Assembly: GCA_947624245.1 (NCBI GenBank)
Contig: CANQJL010000006.1
Location: 1 to 64,000, forward strand
Length of the DNA: 64,000 bases
Origin: an uncultured Acetatifactor sp.
GTDB lineage: Bacteria; Bacillota; Clostridia; Lachnospirales; Lachnospiraceae
Reading direction: 5' to 3'
The first letter of the stretch is position 1, and the number at the start of each line of letters is the position of its first letter. Position numbers and translations under genes: made by a program. A model generated the notes under the pieces. It was not told the DNA's origin. It did not search any database and saw only the letters and a list, made by a program, of their open reading frames with translations. Below, piece after piece: positions 36,101-44,487 of this stretch.

Positions 36101-37376
36101 GACCAGGGACGATAAGAAGATGAGTAACGACGATATTGCCAAGGTCATTTTGGAAAAGACGGCGGGCTTAGATGCGGAGATCGACGTGGAGACCTCCAGC
36201 ATGGATATGAGCGCGCTGGGAGGAAGCGGAATTTCCATACAGGTGCGCGGGCGCGATCTGGACACCATTCAGAAGGCGGCAGAGGAAGTGGCTGCCATTG
36301 TGGAGAGCGTGGAGGGAACCGAGAATGTCAGCGACGGTCTGGAAGAGGCGGACGAGGAGCTGCGCATTACCGTTGACAAGGACGAGGCCGTTCACTACGG
36401 TCTGACGGTGGCTCAGGTGTTCACGCAGGTCTCTGCAAAATTGGCGGAGGCGAGCAGCGCCACTACGCTGGTGGCGGCGGACAAAGACTATAATGTCTAT
36501 GTCATGAACGGCAGCGATATAGAGCTGACCAGAAAACTGGCAGAGGAGATCATGATAACAGGCACCGACGAAGACGGTCAGAATGTGGACATTCCGCTTT
36601 CTGAGATCGCGGACTTTGCGCCGGCATATGCATTGAACTCCATCAACCGGGCCGAGCAGACGAGATATGTGGCCGTATCCGCGGACATTGCGGACGGCTA
36701 TAACGTGGGCCTGGTGTCCGCAGATGTCAATGAAAAGCTGGAGAGCTACGAGGTTCCGGCGGGTTGTCAGCTTGTATTTTCCGGAGAGAATGAGATGATC
36801 GAGGACGCTATGAAACAGGTCATGCTGATGATGCTTCTGGCGATCCTGTTCATGTATCTGATCATGGTGGCGCAGTTCCAGTCCCTGCTGTCCCCGTTCA
36901 TCATTATGTTCACGATTCCGCTGGCATTTACGGGAGGCTTTCTGGGACTGTTCCTGAGCGGCAGCGAGGTCAGCGTCATCGCTATGATCGGCTTTGTCAT
37001 GCTGGCGGGCATCATTGTGAACAACGGTATCGTGATCATCGACTATATGAACCAGCTGCGGGAGGGCGGCATGGAAAAAAGGGAGGCCATTCTGACCGCG
37101 GGACGCACGAGACTTCGCCCTGTGCTGATGACGGCGCTCACCACCATTCTGGCCCTGTCCACCATGGTATTCAGTCAGGATATGGGCGCGGAAATGGCGA
37201 AGCCCATGGCCGTGGTCACCATCGGCGGTCTGCTTTACGGTACGCTGCTTACGCTGGTAGTGATTCCCTGTATCTATGATATCCTGATCAGGGAGAACGG
37301 AAGCGGCCGCAGGAGCTTTCGGGAGAAAATCAAGGAAAAGGCAAAGCAGCTTGAGACAGGGGGGGAGGATTTGTGA
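33111..37376 (+). CDS. RND-family efflux transporter with long coiled-coil insertion
   Basis: 1421 residues against ~1030 for AcrB-type pumps. The extra length is a coiled coil in the first extracytoplasmic loop (about 205-575). It opens with heptads of ELADGKK type, passes a less regular segment and closes with AEDQLKDAEEQLKEGEEQL heptads. The rest is standard: first helix near residue 12, FTRMTADLLPSISLPYV, membrane bundles around 700-880 and 1225-1400, and LALGIGMLVDNSIVVIENI with its Asp. No membrane fusion partner or outer channel is near, as expected in a Gram-positive. Probably a drug, lipid or peptide exporter. Confidence 0.9.
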   Translation: MISKFSVKKPYTVLVGVVLVIILGIVSFTRMTADLLPSISLPYVIVMTTYPGASPETVEMAVTQPVEAAMATVSNIESINSVSSENYSMVILEFAQTADMNAVSLEIRESLDQITSYWDDSIGNPIIMKLNPDMLPVMIAAVGVDGMDNAEISTYVQDSVMPELESIEGVASVTGTGLLEESVNVIIRQDKIDEVNEKIFAAIDEQMADAQQELADGRKELADGKKELADGRKELEDSQKELADNKQELADGKKELADGKKELEDKQNSVSAQLASQKAQLTAAKSQLESLQTSLATAKQTKEAIDGLEGTLTLIDNVLSPMQSNLSTYQTASYSSNFQTYIQQWIDAENSGGDKSTIESELSALKTSFGTNSSNLSTLFNANPTLAGYVSTLTSASTWTPTSVSEAESMKASIGGALAALDAEVIKAQALIAQKDALTAQKTSMQESLNSMTMGLGYEAYSAQVFSGLASQNIKSEDDLKNAINSLNNALVEIEKGQMTAAVEFANGKATITLGEYQLELAESQLEAGEEQIKSGLDQMDDAEDQLKDAEEQLKEGEEQLADAKESAYEQADMNKILTVDTVKGLLTAQNFSMPAGYVTEDGIDYLVRVGDKPSTVEELKALPLMDMHMDGVPVIYLGDVADVFYTDNSADIYTNVDGSAGVMLTIQKQTGYSTGEVSDRLGERFRELMEENEGLTLITLMDQGIYIDLVMDSIINNILFGAALAILILLIFLKDLRPTLVVAFSIPVSLVTAIVCMYFSGVTLNVISLSGLALGIGMLVDNSIVVIENIYRLRSEGCTVQEAAMEGAREVSGAIMASTLTTVCVFLPIVFTEGITRQLFVDMGLTIAYSLLASLVIALTVVPAMSSKMLTKTKEQKQGRIFTRLLNVYEKLLKVSLKMKPLVLIAVLALLAASIALAFTNGTAFMSEMDSTQLTVSVTLDEEATLQETGEITDQVVDAILSIEDVQNVGAMTSMSTMSMLGGGGGSSNSASIYVVTRDDKKMSNDDIAKVILEKTAGLDAEIDVETSSMDMSALGGSGISIQVRGRDLDTIQKAAEEVAAIVESVEGTENVSDGLEEADEELRITVDKDEAVHYGLTVAQVFTQVSAKLAEASSATTLVAADKDYNVYVMNGSDIELTRKLAEEIMITGTDEDGQNVDIPLSEIADFAPAYALNSINRAEQTRYVAVSADIADGYNVGLVSADVNEKLESYEVPAGCQLVFSGENEMIEDAMKQVMLMMLLAILFMYLIMVAQFQSLLSPFIIMFTIPLAFTGGFLGLFLSGSEVSVIAMIGFVMLAGIIVNNGIVIIDYMNQLREGGMEKREAILTAGRTRLRPVLMTALTTILALSTMVFSQDMGAEMAKPMAVVTIGGLLYGTLLTLVVIPCIYDILIRENGSGRRSFREKIKEKAKQLETGGEDL
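33738..33908 (+). repeat. 21-bp tandem repeat encoding heptads in the RND insert
   Basis: About eight imperfect units of GAGCTTGCGGACGGCAAGAAG, each encoding ELADGKK-like heptads. Unit length keeps both reading frame and coiled-coil register. Confidence 0.88.
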
Positions 37377-38005
37377 TGTCTAAGATGACGGGCTTGGAAG
37401 AATACAGCCTGATTCCGCCCAAGGTCTATCAGTTGTATCAGGCGGTGATCAGACTGATCGAAGAGGGGTCCGATCCGGCCACATTGAGGGTCTCTGCCAT
37501 CACAGAGGAAGCGGGAATCGGCAAGGGCACGGCTTACGAATATTTTGACAGCAAGGAAGATATCGTGCTGGGAGCCGTGGTATATCAGATGCAGACGGCG
37601 GCGATGGAGCTGGAAGCCGAGCTGTCGAAGAGAGAGCGCTTTCAGGATCAGGTGAGCTATCTTCTGGACGAGGTGAGCGCGTGCAAGACGCAGAAGAGCT
37701 GCTTTTTTAAGCTGGTGCATATACTGACCGACAATTCCGAGTTCAGCAGTCAGGTGCATCACAAGATGAATGAAAAGGCCTTCGAGCGCTACAGGCTGGT
37801 GGGGCTGTTCCGGCGGGTGCTGGGCGAAGATATGGAGAGAGGCGAGTTGAGACAAGATCTGCCTCTGGACTATATGGTGTTTTCGCTGGGGTCGCGTATT
37901 CTGGCCTATATGGTGGCGGCCTCCGAGGAAGGGCTTCAGGTAGAGCTTCCCCGTATGCGGGAACTGGTGTACCGGGGAATCATGGACGAGTTTGCGGCGC
38001 GGTAA
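37376..38005 (+). CDS. TetR-family repressor of the RND operon
   Basis: 209 residues from ATG 37376 (GGGGGAGG seven bases ahead; the stop of the RND gene shares its A). The helix-turn-helix is near residues 38-60: VSAITEEAGIGKGTAYEYFDSKEDIVLG. The C-terminal domain, which would bind the inducing ligand, has no recognisable family features. It likely binds the palindrome at 33051-33066 and thereby controls its own operon. Confidence 0.9.
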   Translation: MSKMTGLEEYSLIPPKVYQLYQAVIRLIEEGSDPATLRVSAITEEAGIGKGTAYEYFDSKEDIVLGAVVYQMQTAAMELEAELSKRERFQDQVSYLLDEVSACKTQKSCFFKLVHILTDNSEFSSQVHHKMNEKAFERYRLVGLFRRVLGEDMERGELRQDLPLDYMVFSLGSRILAYMVAASEEGLQVELPRMRELVYRGIMDEFAAR

Positions 38006-38021
38006 TCTCATTTAAATTGTG

Positions 38022-38050
38022 TTGACAAACTATATTGCCTTTGTTATAAT
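38022..38050 (+). promoter_or_regulatory. promoter of tRNA-Thr
   Basis: Consensus promoter: TTGACA 38022-38027, 17-base spacer, TATAAT 38045-38050. Confidence 0.92.
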
Positions 38051-38082
38051 GAAACACGGTGATTGCGGAAGCAGTCACCCAT

Positions 38083-38155
38083 GCTGCTGTGGCTCAGTCG
38101 GTAGAGCGTCGCATTGGTAGTGCGGAGGTCACGGGTCCGATTCCCGTCAGCAGCT
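38083..38155 (+). tRNA. tRNA-Thr (anticodon GGT)
   Basis: 73 nt cloverleaf: acceptor GCTGCTG/CAGCAGC, anticodon loop TTGGTAG with GGT reading ACC, T-arm GGGTCCGATTCCC. Discriminator T; CCA not encoded. ACC is also the specifier codon of the thrS T-box in this window. Confidence 0.96.
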
Positions 38156-38162
38156 TATGTCA

Positions 38163-38194
38163 GAACCACCGGCTAGACCGGTGGTTCTTTTTTG
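38163..38194 (+). terminator. terminator after tRNA-Thr
   Basis: GAACCACCGG pairs with CCGGTGGTTC, followed by TTTTTT. Confidence 0.92.
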
Positions 38195-38287
38195 CTGTTG
38201 GGGAAGTCCTATCCTGCATCAAGGGAGGAGCTGCATGTATTTTTTCCCCTTTTATGGATATTCTATCCATGAAAGGTGGTGGGAAAC

Positions 38288-38458
38288 ATGGATCCTAAGA
38301 AAAAAGACGCAAAGCAGACAATGTCTTACGGACAGAATGTGGACGATCTGTATGACCGCGATCTGTATGACGATGATTTTTCCTACGAGGACTGGGACGA
38401 CGTCATACCTGATGAGGTACCCAGAAGAGACGGCCCGGGCGGAGAGAGCGGCTGTTAA
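38288..38458 (+). CDS. small acidic protein, unknown function
   Basis: 56 residues from ATG 38288 with AAAGGTGG as the ribosome site. A basic start (MDPKKKDAKQ) is followed by a strongly acidic, aromatic middle (DDLYDRDLYDDDFSYEDWDD) and a short PRRDGPGG tail. Probably intrinsically disordered. A perfect hairpin ATGGATA-TTC-TATCCAT (38254-38270) ends next to the ribosome site and could affect translation. No family recognised. Confidence 0.6.
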   Translation: MDPKKKDAKQTMSYGQNVDDLYDRDLYDDDFSYEDWDDVIPDEVPRRDGPGGESGC

Positions 38459-38518
38459 ATGAGAGCAATGCGCGGCGGAAGGAACGGGAAGACCGAACCT
38501 CCGCCGTTTGTCTGTAGG

Positions 38519-38575
38519 TTTGTTCGTCTTGAAAGGGCGGCGTGTAGCTTTGTCCGTCTTGAAAGGGCGGCGCCG
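38519..38575 (+). repeat. two copies of a 24-26 bp direct repeat upstream of thiN
   Basis: TTTGTYCGTCTTGAAAGGGC followed by GGCG occurs twice, at about 38519 and 38551, in the ~165-base gap before thiN. Purpose unknown; possibly operator half-sites or a small tandem duplication. Confidence 0.75.
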
Positions 38576-38622
38576 TTATGCTAGAATGGTCGGTAATAAG
38601 ATAAAGACCGACAGGAGCTGCC

Positions 38623-39294
38623 ATGAGTAAAAAATGTATCGTGATAGGCGCGGGAGAGCTGACCGTAGGAAAAATCGAGAGAGCGAAAGAGGACCTTGTG
38701 ATTGCCGTGGACGGAGGACTGGAATACTGCGGACTTTTAGGTCTGGAGCCCGATCTGATTCTGGGGGATTTTGACTCTGTGGGGGAGCAGGCGGCTGAGG
38801 CCGTGGAAAGGCTTGAGAGGCAGACACCGGAGCGCATCATACGTCTGCCGCGGGAAAAAGATGAGACAGACACGCTGGCAGCCTTGAAGGAAGGACTTGC
38901 CCGAGGGTGTGACGAGTTCTATATTTACGGCGGAACGGGAGGCCGGCTGGAGCATACGCTGGCGAACATTCAGTGCCTGCTGTACCTGAAAAAACGGGGA
39001 GCTTCGGGATATCTGATGGACGGAAACGGAATGATATTTGTGATCGTCAATGAGGCGGTGCATTTTCAGAAAGAGCAGGAAGGGTATCTGTCCCTGTTCT
39101 CGCTGTCGGAGCAGTCAAAGGGCGTTACCGAGGAGGGAATGAAGTATCCGCTCCACGGGGCGGTGCTTACGAACGATTTTCCTCTGGGCGTCAGCAACGA
39201 GTTCACGGGGCAGGAGGCCGTCGTATCGGTGGAGGAGGGACAGCTGGTCTGCGTGATACAGCGATTCAGCGGACAAGAAACAGCTCCAGAATGA
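38623..39294 (+). CDS. thiN: thiamine pyrophosphokinase
   Basis: 223 residues. Signs of the family: VIAVDGGLEYCGLLGLEPDLILGDFDSV (catalytic domain), LPREKDETDTLAAL and YGGTGGRLEHTLANIQCL, then a small C-terminal beta domain (LFSLSEQSKGVTEEGMKYPL). Converts thiamine to thiamine diphosphate using ATP. Its end overlaps the end of azlD on the other strand by 29 bases. Confidence 0.94.
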   Translation: MSKKCIVIGAGELTVGKIERAKEDLVIAVDGGLEYCGLLGLEPDLILGDFDSVGEQAAEAVERLERQTPERIIRLPREKDETDTLAALKEGLARGCDEFYIYGGTGGRLEHTLANIQCLLYLKKRGASGYLMDGNGMIFVIVNEAVHFQKEQEGYLSLFSLSEQSKGVTEEGMKYPLHGAVLTNDFPLGVSNEFTGQEAVVSVEEGQLVCVIQRFSGQETAPE

Positions 39295-39577
39295 ACACCA
39301 CGGCGCAGCACAGCACGGACACGGGGAAAAGACCGGCGCCCTTCCAAGCGGCTATGATGCCGACAGCCAGGGCCGCAGCCCCCGCCCAGGGAGACTGGGT
39401 AGCGTCCACGATGGCGGGAAAGGTCATCACTGCCAGCGTGACGTAGGGTACATAATATAGAAATGATTGCAGGAAACGGTTCCTGATCTGTCTGCGAATC
39501 AGCGTCAGCGGCAGCACGCGGATAGCGTAAGTCACCGCCGCCATGATCGCCAGATAGAGATAAATATTGTGAGTCAT
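39266..39577 (-). CDS. azlD: AzlD-family small membrane subunit
   Basis: 103 residues with three to four hydrophobic helices and the AzlD pattern (AVTYAIRVLPLTLIRR, FLYYVPYVTLAVMTFPAI). It works with AzlC in export of branched-chain amino acids. Its start lies one base after the azlC stop, so the pair is one operon. Confidence 0.92.
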   Translation of the reverse strand: MTHNIYLYLAIMAAVTYAIRVLPLTLIRRQIRNRFLQSFLYYVPYVTLAVMTFPAIVDATQSPWAGAAALAVGIIAAWKGAGLFPVSVLCCAVVFILELFLVR

Positions 39578-39578
39578 G

Positions 39579-40349
39579 TCAATCCTCGTTTCGCACAGTG
39601 CAGTCTTCGCACTGTCTGGTGTCTGCGGTCTGGTCTACCGGAAACAGAGCGGCGGCCGCAGCGGAAAGTATCAATGTCAGGACGATGGTTCGGGTTCCCG
39701 CGGAGAACCGTGCCAGATACGGCAGTCTGGAAGCGGCGAAGCTTGCAAGGAAGCTTAAGACCACAAACACGGCTACCACGCGGTTCTTTTTGGCGGGAGG
39801 TATGATGATCGCAAGGAACATGCCGTACAGGGCTACGCTGAGAGCGCTCACTGCCCGCAGGGGCAGTATGTTTCCGGCAATCACGCCGAGAGCCGTGCCG
39901 AAGGACCAGCAGGGAATGGCGATAAGGATAGCGCCGTATGTGTACCATGGATTCAGCGGGCCGGGGCGTGCAATGGTAATGCCGAACAGCTCGTCCGTCA
40001 CGTCATACCCCAAAAGCAGACGGTGAATCAGACGGGTATCGGGCGAAAAACGCTGGCTCAGGGCGCAGCTCATTAATAAATAACGCGCGTTTGCTATTAA
40101 GGTCATCAGCGCCATTTCAAGGTAGGACGCATTGGCCGCGATCACGGTAAAGCCTGCATATTCACCGGCCGAGGCATTGTTCAGAAAGCTGGCCAGAAAA
40201 CCTTGAAAAGCGTTGAGCCCGACTCTCTTTGCGGCAACGCCTAAGGAGAAGGCGACCGCCAGATAGCCGAGCCCGATGGGAATGCCGTCGCGCATACCTT
40301 CGGCAAACACCCTTTTATTGCCCGTAAAATTCATTTCTTGTGTGTTCAT
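39579..40349 (-). CDS. azlC: AzlC-family branched-chain amino acid exporter
   Basis: 256 residues: a soluble start, then GMRDGIPIGLGYLAVAFSLGVAAKRVGL, FLNNASAGEYAGFTV, ANARYLLMSCALSQRF and GYDVTDELFGI, all typical of AzlC, with about seven membrane helices. It pairs with AzlD downstream. An Asn residue follows the usual FAGSAQ position (NASAGEYAG), a family-level variation. Confidence 0.92.
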   Translation of the reverse strand: MNTQEMNFTGNKRVFAEGMRDGIPIGLGYLAVAFSLGVAAKRVGLNAFQGFLASFLNNASAGEYAGFTVIAANASYLEMALMTLIANARYLLMSCALSQRFSPDTRLIHRLLLGYDVTDELFGITIARPGPLNPWYTYGAILIAIPCWSFGTALGVIAGNILPLRAVSALSVALYGMFLAIIIPPAKKNRVVAVFVVLSFLASFAASRLPYLARFSAGTRTIVLTLILSAAAAALFPVDQTADTRQCEDCTVRNED

Positions 40350-40412
40350 CTATCCTGTTTCCGTTATGATCTCGTTTTTGCTGCTGAAAATTTTGCCCTG
40401 AAAAGATTGCTC

Positions 40413-40703
40413 CTACAGATACTGATTCTGTGCCTTGCGCAGAATGAACTTTACGGGATATCCGCTTTCGTCGCATATGGAGCGCACGATGTCCTCGGCG
40501 ATATCCTTTACGTTCTCGTTGACGCAGAACACGCATATATTCTTGGGACGCTGAAACAGAGACGGCTTGGCCCAGCGGATATAGAAGGAAATGCGCTCCT
40601 TTAAAAGCGCGCGTTCAATGAGATTCTTACATTCCATATCATAGATTTCGCAGAGCTCGATCTCGTTATGTACCTTCAGAGTAGTGTACAAGGGTTGATT
40701 CAT
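40413..40703 (-). CDS. conserved small protein of unknown function
   Basis: 96 residues, start at 40703 with GAGGTG ahead. Soluble mixed alpha/beta, with NICVFCVNENVKDIAEDIVRSI (strand then helix) and YPVKFILRKAQNQYL at the end. I do not recognise a family. It lies upstream of azlC in the same orientation (63-base gap) and could be in its transcript. Confidence 0.65.
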   Translation of the reverse strand: MNQPLYTTLKVHNEIELCEIYDMECKNLIERALLKERISFYIRWAKPSLFQRPKNICVFCVNENVKDIAEDIVRSICDESGYPVKFILRKAQNQYL

Positions 40704-40814
40704 GATGCAGCGTCACCTCGTTATTGTCCGTAATTTGTTATTTATTATCCGACCGATGGACCTTATAAAAATGATACCGATATTATAGCATATTTTTTTG
40801 CCGTGCGCTATAAG

Positions 40815-40874
40815 TTTTGCAACTTTACTCATGGGTTTTTGCAACTTTACTTATGCAGTCTTTTGCGCTATACT
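40815..40874 (+). promoter_or_regulatory. promoter with two 22-bp-spaced direct repeats
   Basis: TTTACT 40846-40851, 17-base spacer, TATACT 40869-40874. TTTTGCAACTTTACTYATG occurs twice (GCAACTTTAC at 40819-40828 and 40841-40850), exactly 22 bp or two helical turns apart; the second copy covers the -35. This looks like a site for a dimeric activator or repressor of the downstream gene. Confidence 0.65.
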
Positions 40875-40937
40875 TGACATATAGAAAGCAGGCTGCCCGA
40901 AGGCATGTCGGGCAGAGCAGTACGGGAGGTATACGCA

Positions 40938-41216
40938 ATGGAGTTTTTTGAGAAAATGAAGGGTGCCGTTTCCTCAAAGAGCAAGGAAGTGGCGGATAAG
41001 GCCAAGGATACGGCGGAGATCCTGAATCTGAAGGGTCAGATCTCCACATGTGAAGAGGTGATCAAGAAGAATTATCTGGAGATCGGGCGACTCTATTATG
41101 AGCAGCACGGGCAGGAGCCCGACGCCGCGTTCGAGAAGCAGTGTACGGCAGTGAGCAACGCCCGCACGGGAATCAGGGAGCTGCAGGCAAAGATCGACCA
41201 CCTGAAAGGGCTGTAG
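40938..41216 (+). CDS. small coiled-coil protein
   Basis: 92 residues from ATG 40938 (GGGAGG 11 bases ahead). An amphipathic start (EFFEKMKGAVSSKSKEVADKAKD) is followed by two helices, LKGQISTCEEVIKKNYLEIGRLYYEQHG and ARTGIRELQAKIDHLKGL, suggesting a helical hairpin. No signal or membrane segment. Such proteins are common in Lachnospiraceae, often annotated only as hypothetical. Confidence 0.78.
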   Translation: MEFFEKMKGAVSSKSKEVADKAKDTAEILNLKGQISTCEEVIKKNYLEIGRLYYEQHGQEPDAAFEKQCTAVSNARTGIRELQAKIDHLKGL

Positions 41217-41264
41217 GGTAAGAGCCGGACGTAAAGCACAACTGAACGAAAGGAGATTTGAAGC

Positions 41265-41516
41265 ATGTCAGAAGATGCAAAGACAATTCTTAAAGAGATT
41301 GAAGAATTAAAAAGAAGTGTCCGAGAAATCCAACTGACACTCGAAAACGAGACAAACAGGAATATAAAAATAATAGCAGAGGGTCACTTGGACTTGAGCC
41401 GGAAACTGGACGAAGCGTTAAAAGTAGAAAATGAAAGAGAACTTTTATTAATTCGTATAAACAGTTTAGAGGCAGAGATTAAGAAATTAAAGGAACGCAT
41501 AGAAAGAATAGCATAG
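41265..41516 (+). CDS. small coiled-coil protein
   Basis: 83 residues with a continuous heptad pattern: KTILKEIEELKRSVREIQLTL, then a gap, then LLIRINSLEAEIKKLKERIERI. Low GC compared with its neighbours. AAAGGAG precedes ATG 41265. Possibly co-transcribed with the coiled-coil gene 48 bases upstream; followed by a strong terminator. Function unknown. Confidence 0.72.
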   Translation: MSEDAKTILKEIEELKRSVREIQLTLENETNRNIKIIAEGHLDLSRKLDEALKVENERELLLIRINSLEAEIKKLKERIERIA

Positions 41517-41525
41517 AAAAAATAT

Positions 41526-41567
41526 AAAGGGGCTGGCACTTTCACTTAGTGCGACAGCCCCTTTTTC
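41526..41567. terminator. terminator between the coiled-coil gene and PBP1A
   Basis: AAAGGGGCTGGCACT pairs with AGTGCGACAGCCCCTTT (one bulge), followed by T's on the plus strand; T-rich sequence also follows on the minus strand, so it may serve PBP1A too. Confidence 0.88.
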
Positions 41568-41593
41568 ATGGCGTCGGCCACACAGTTCCTGCG

Positions 41594-44317
41594 TTACTGA
41601 ACCGGTTGCTGCTGCTGCGCCGCCGCGTCTGCCGCCGCCTGTTGCTGCGCCAGTATTCGCCGCTGCTGCAGCTCGTTCTGCTGACTGGTCAGAATGGCCT
41701 CATAGTCGGGGTTCGCGAAAAACAAGGCGTCATGCTGACAGGAAGTCCGCTGGGTCCCGTCAGGATTGACGCTTGGATTGGCGTCGGGATTGGTGGCAAC
41801 ATTGCTGGAACCCCGAAGCAGCGAGGGATCCTCCACAAGAGGAAGCTCGATGACTCCTGTTATCTTAAAGGGACAATCCGGACTGGCGGGCAGCATATCA
41901 TACTCGCAGATATCGCCGGAGTAATGCACGTCACAGCTCTCTGTGGGTACCGTGCCGTCCGCAAAAATCTCCGTGCGCACATAGGCGTCGCACAGGCCGG
42001 GAATAGGACGTTTGCCGGATCTGCTGCAGATCTGAGCGGTGGAGATGCCCTGCGGCACAACGAAGCGCTCCTCGGGCAGATTCTCATGTACCCGTGACAT
42101 GACTGCGCGCCATAACGTCTTGGAAATCTGCAGCTCGGCGTCTGACATATTTAAGGGAGTGTCATAACCGGTCCAAACACTGCATGTATAATAGGGAGTA
42201 AATCCCGCGAACCAGGAATCGTAGTCATTTGAGGAAGTACCGGTCTTGCCGGCAATCGCCATGCCGTTGAATCTGGCGGCCGTTCCGGTACCGCCGGGGG
42301 CTGACACCACGTCGACCATGGCGTCGGTGAGCAGGTAGGCGGTGGTCTCCTTAATGACACGCTTTCCGGTGGGCGAGGTATTGTCCAGGATCACATTGCC
42401 GTCGGCATCGGTGACGCGGGAGTAGAGCTTGGGCGTCATATAGGTTCCCATGTTTGCAATGGTGGCATAGCCGCCGTTCAGCTCGTAGGGGGAGACGCCG
42501 TAGGTCAGTCCGCCCAGTGCAAGGGACTGGTTGACGTCGCCTAAGAATTGGCCGTTCACCTCAACGCCCTCGGTCAGAGTGGTGAATCCGAAGTTCAGCA
42601 GATAATCATATCCCAGCTGCGGGGTGATCACGGTCAGCGTCTTTACGGTGACGATATTTAAGGACTGGCGGATAGCGTCGCGAATGGACTGAACGCCTTT
42701 GTAGTTGGAGCCGTACCAGTTGTCCACCGGCTTGCCGCTGTCATAATTAAAGGGCGCGTCCAGATAGACGTTTGCCAAGGTCTGTCCCGCACTGTCCAGG
42801 GCGGGCGCAAATGCCGCCAGCACTTTGAAGGTCGATCCGGGCGAACGCAGGGCGTCGGTGGCTCTGTTCAGGGTACGGCGGCCTTCCTTGGCGCCGATGC
42901 CGCCCACCATGGCGACTACATAACCGGTCGACTGATCCTCGATGACCATGGCGGATTGGGGCTGGGCAGTCAGGGTAATGGATTCCTCGTAGTTGGATTC
43001 CACATTTTCCACGCCAAGCTCCTCCATCATGGCGGCTCTGTAGGTCTCAATGGCCTCATAGGCGGCGTCCTGAGAACTGAAGATCAGATTGAACTGCTTT
43101 TTTCCGTTCTCCTTGAACCAGGTCGTCATGTTCTCCTTGCTGTAATTTACGGTCTCCTCGGGAGTGGTGAATACGGTCAGCGCATAATTCAACTGCCAAT
43201 GCACGTCCTTCGGGAAGTTGTCCGGATTTGCGAATTCCTCGTCGGCAATGGCCTGGATCGAGGGGTCGAGAGTGGACTCTATACGCAGTCCGCCGGAGGT
43301 GAGCAGCGACTCCGCCATGGTTTCGGAATAGCCTCCGATGTTCACCAGATCTTCCTTTACCTGTGCGTACACGGCGTCGGAGAAATAGGAGCCGGCGGTG
43401 GCGTTGGAGTTCTCTCGGTAAGCGATATCGTAATTGCCGATGCGCTCGTACACGGCGTCGGTATCCGCAATGGCCTCGTCATACTCTGTCTTCGTGATAA
43501 ATCCCAGCTCCAGCATGTTGTCCAGACAGACCTGACGCCGCTTGGCGTTCTCCTCCGGAGCGCGCAGGGGATTGTAGCGATGGGGGTTCTGGGTGATACT
43601 TGCGATCACGGCCGCCTCAGAGATCGTCAGGTCGCTGGCGGACTTTCCGAAATAGCGCAGCGACGCGGACTCCACGCCAAGGGTATTCTGGCCCAGATTG
43701 ATAGCGTTCATGTAGCGCAGCAGGATATCGTCTTTGGAATAATACTTGGATATTTCCAGAGCCAGATACTGCTCCTGCAGCTTACGCTTTACCTGTTTGA
43801 TCAGGTTGCCGTCCTCCTCCGTCCAGGAGGTGAAGACGGTGTTCTTTAGGAGCTGCTGGGTGATGGTGCTGGCGCCCTGCCGTTCCTGTCCCATGGACTT
43901 TGCGAACAGCACGCCCACGCCCACGATACGCTGGAAGTCAATGCCGTTGTGCTGATAGAACCGCTCGTCCTCGATGGCCACAAAGGCCTTTCCGAGATAA
44001 TCCGGAAGCTGGTCCATGTTGTTGATCTGAATACGGTTGGAGTTGGTGCTGACATACTGGTCGATCTCGTTGCCTTCGCAGTCATATACGATCGTTGCCT
44101 CGCCGATGGCGACCACGTCGCTCAACCGGATATTGGGCGTGGAGGCGAGAATGCCCCTGTACATACCGATTCCGGCGGCGGCTCCGCAAATGCAGATTCC
44201 GGCAAAAGCGGCCAGAACCAGCTTCACGGCAGTGAGAAGGATCTTCTTCTGCCAGCGCTGTGCTTTAGAGTTAAGTGCCTTTTGCTTTGCGCGGACACCC
44301 TTTTTTCCATAATTCAT
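41594..44317 (-). CDS. class A penicillin-binding protein (PBP1A type)
   Basis: 907 residues from ATG 44317 (AGAGGTG ahead; a GTG at 44326 is less likely). A basic cytoplasmic start and one membrane helix (about 30-55) precede a GT51 transglycosylase domain (AIEDERFYQHNGIDF, QGASTITQQLLKN). The transpeptidase domain has SPGSTFKVL (active Ser about 490) and AGKTGTSSNDYDSWF. A Pro/Asn/Gln-rich tail ends in QQQQPVQ. Polymerises and cross-links peptidoglycan outside the membrane. Confidence 0.95.
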   Translation of the reverse strand: MNYGKKGVRAKQKALNSKAQRWQKKILLTAVKLVLAAFAGICICGAAAGIGMYRGILASTPNIRLSDVVAIGEATIVYDCEGNEIDQYVSTNSNRIQINNMDQLPDYLGKAFVAIEDERFYQHNGIDFQRIVGVGVLFAKSMGQERQGASTITQQLLKNTVFTSWTEEDGNLIKQVKRKLQEQYLALEISKYYSKDDILLRYMNAINLGQNTLGVESASLRYFGKSASDLTISEAAVIASITQNPHRYNPLRAPEENAKRRQVCLDNMLELGFITKTEYDEAIADTDAVYERIGNYDIAYRENSNATAGSYFSDAVYAQVKEDLVNIGGYSETMAESLLTSGGLRIESTLDPSIQAIADEEFANPDNFPKDVHWQLNYALTVFTTPEETVNYSKENMTTWFKENGKKQFNLIFSSQDAAYEAIETYRAAMMEELGVENVESNYEESITLTAQPQSAMVIEDQSTGYVVAMVGGIGAKEGRRTLNRATDALRSPGSTFKVLAAFAPALDSAGQTLANVYLDAPFNYDSGKPVDNWYGSNYKGVQSIRDAIRQSLNIVTVKTLTVITPQLGYDYLLNFGFTTLTEGVEVNGQFLGDVNQSLALGGLTYGVSPYELNGGYATIANMGTYMTPKLYSRVTDADGNVILDNTSPTGKRVIKETTAYLLTDAMVDVVSAPGGTGTAARFNGMAIAGKTGTSSNDYDSWFAGFTPYYTCSVWTGYDTPLNMSDAELQISKTLWRAVMSRVHENLPEERFVVPQGISTAQICSRSGKRPIPGLCDAYVRTEIFADGTVPTESCDVHYSGDICEYDMLPASPDCPFKITGVIELPLVEDPSLLRGSSNVATNPDANPSVNPDGTQRTSCQHDALFFANPDYEAILTSQQNELQQRRILAQQQAAADAAAQQQQPVQ

Positions 44318-44487
44318 TGAAATCACCTCTGTTTGTCCAAAAACCTACACCTTATTATACCAAAAAAGGATATGTAAATAAAGGTTTTCTTTCCATCTTA
44401 ATAATTGTTTCACATTTCCTTCATTTTATGCTATTCTGAATTCAGTTTTTATGTAGATCGAAATCAGAAAATAGCAGGTGTTGTTAA

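Noticed and set aside
39467..40026. Plus-strand frames opposite azlCD
   Set aside because: Both minus-strand proteins match AzlD and AzlC clearly; the plus-strand frames are shadows.
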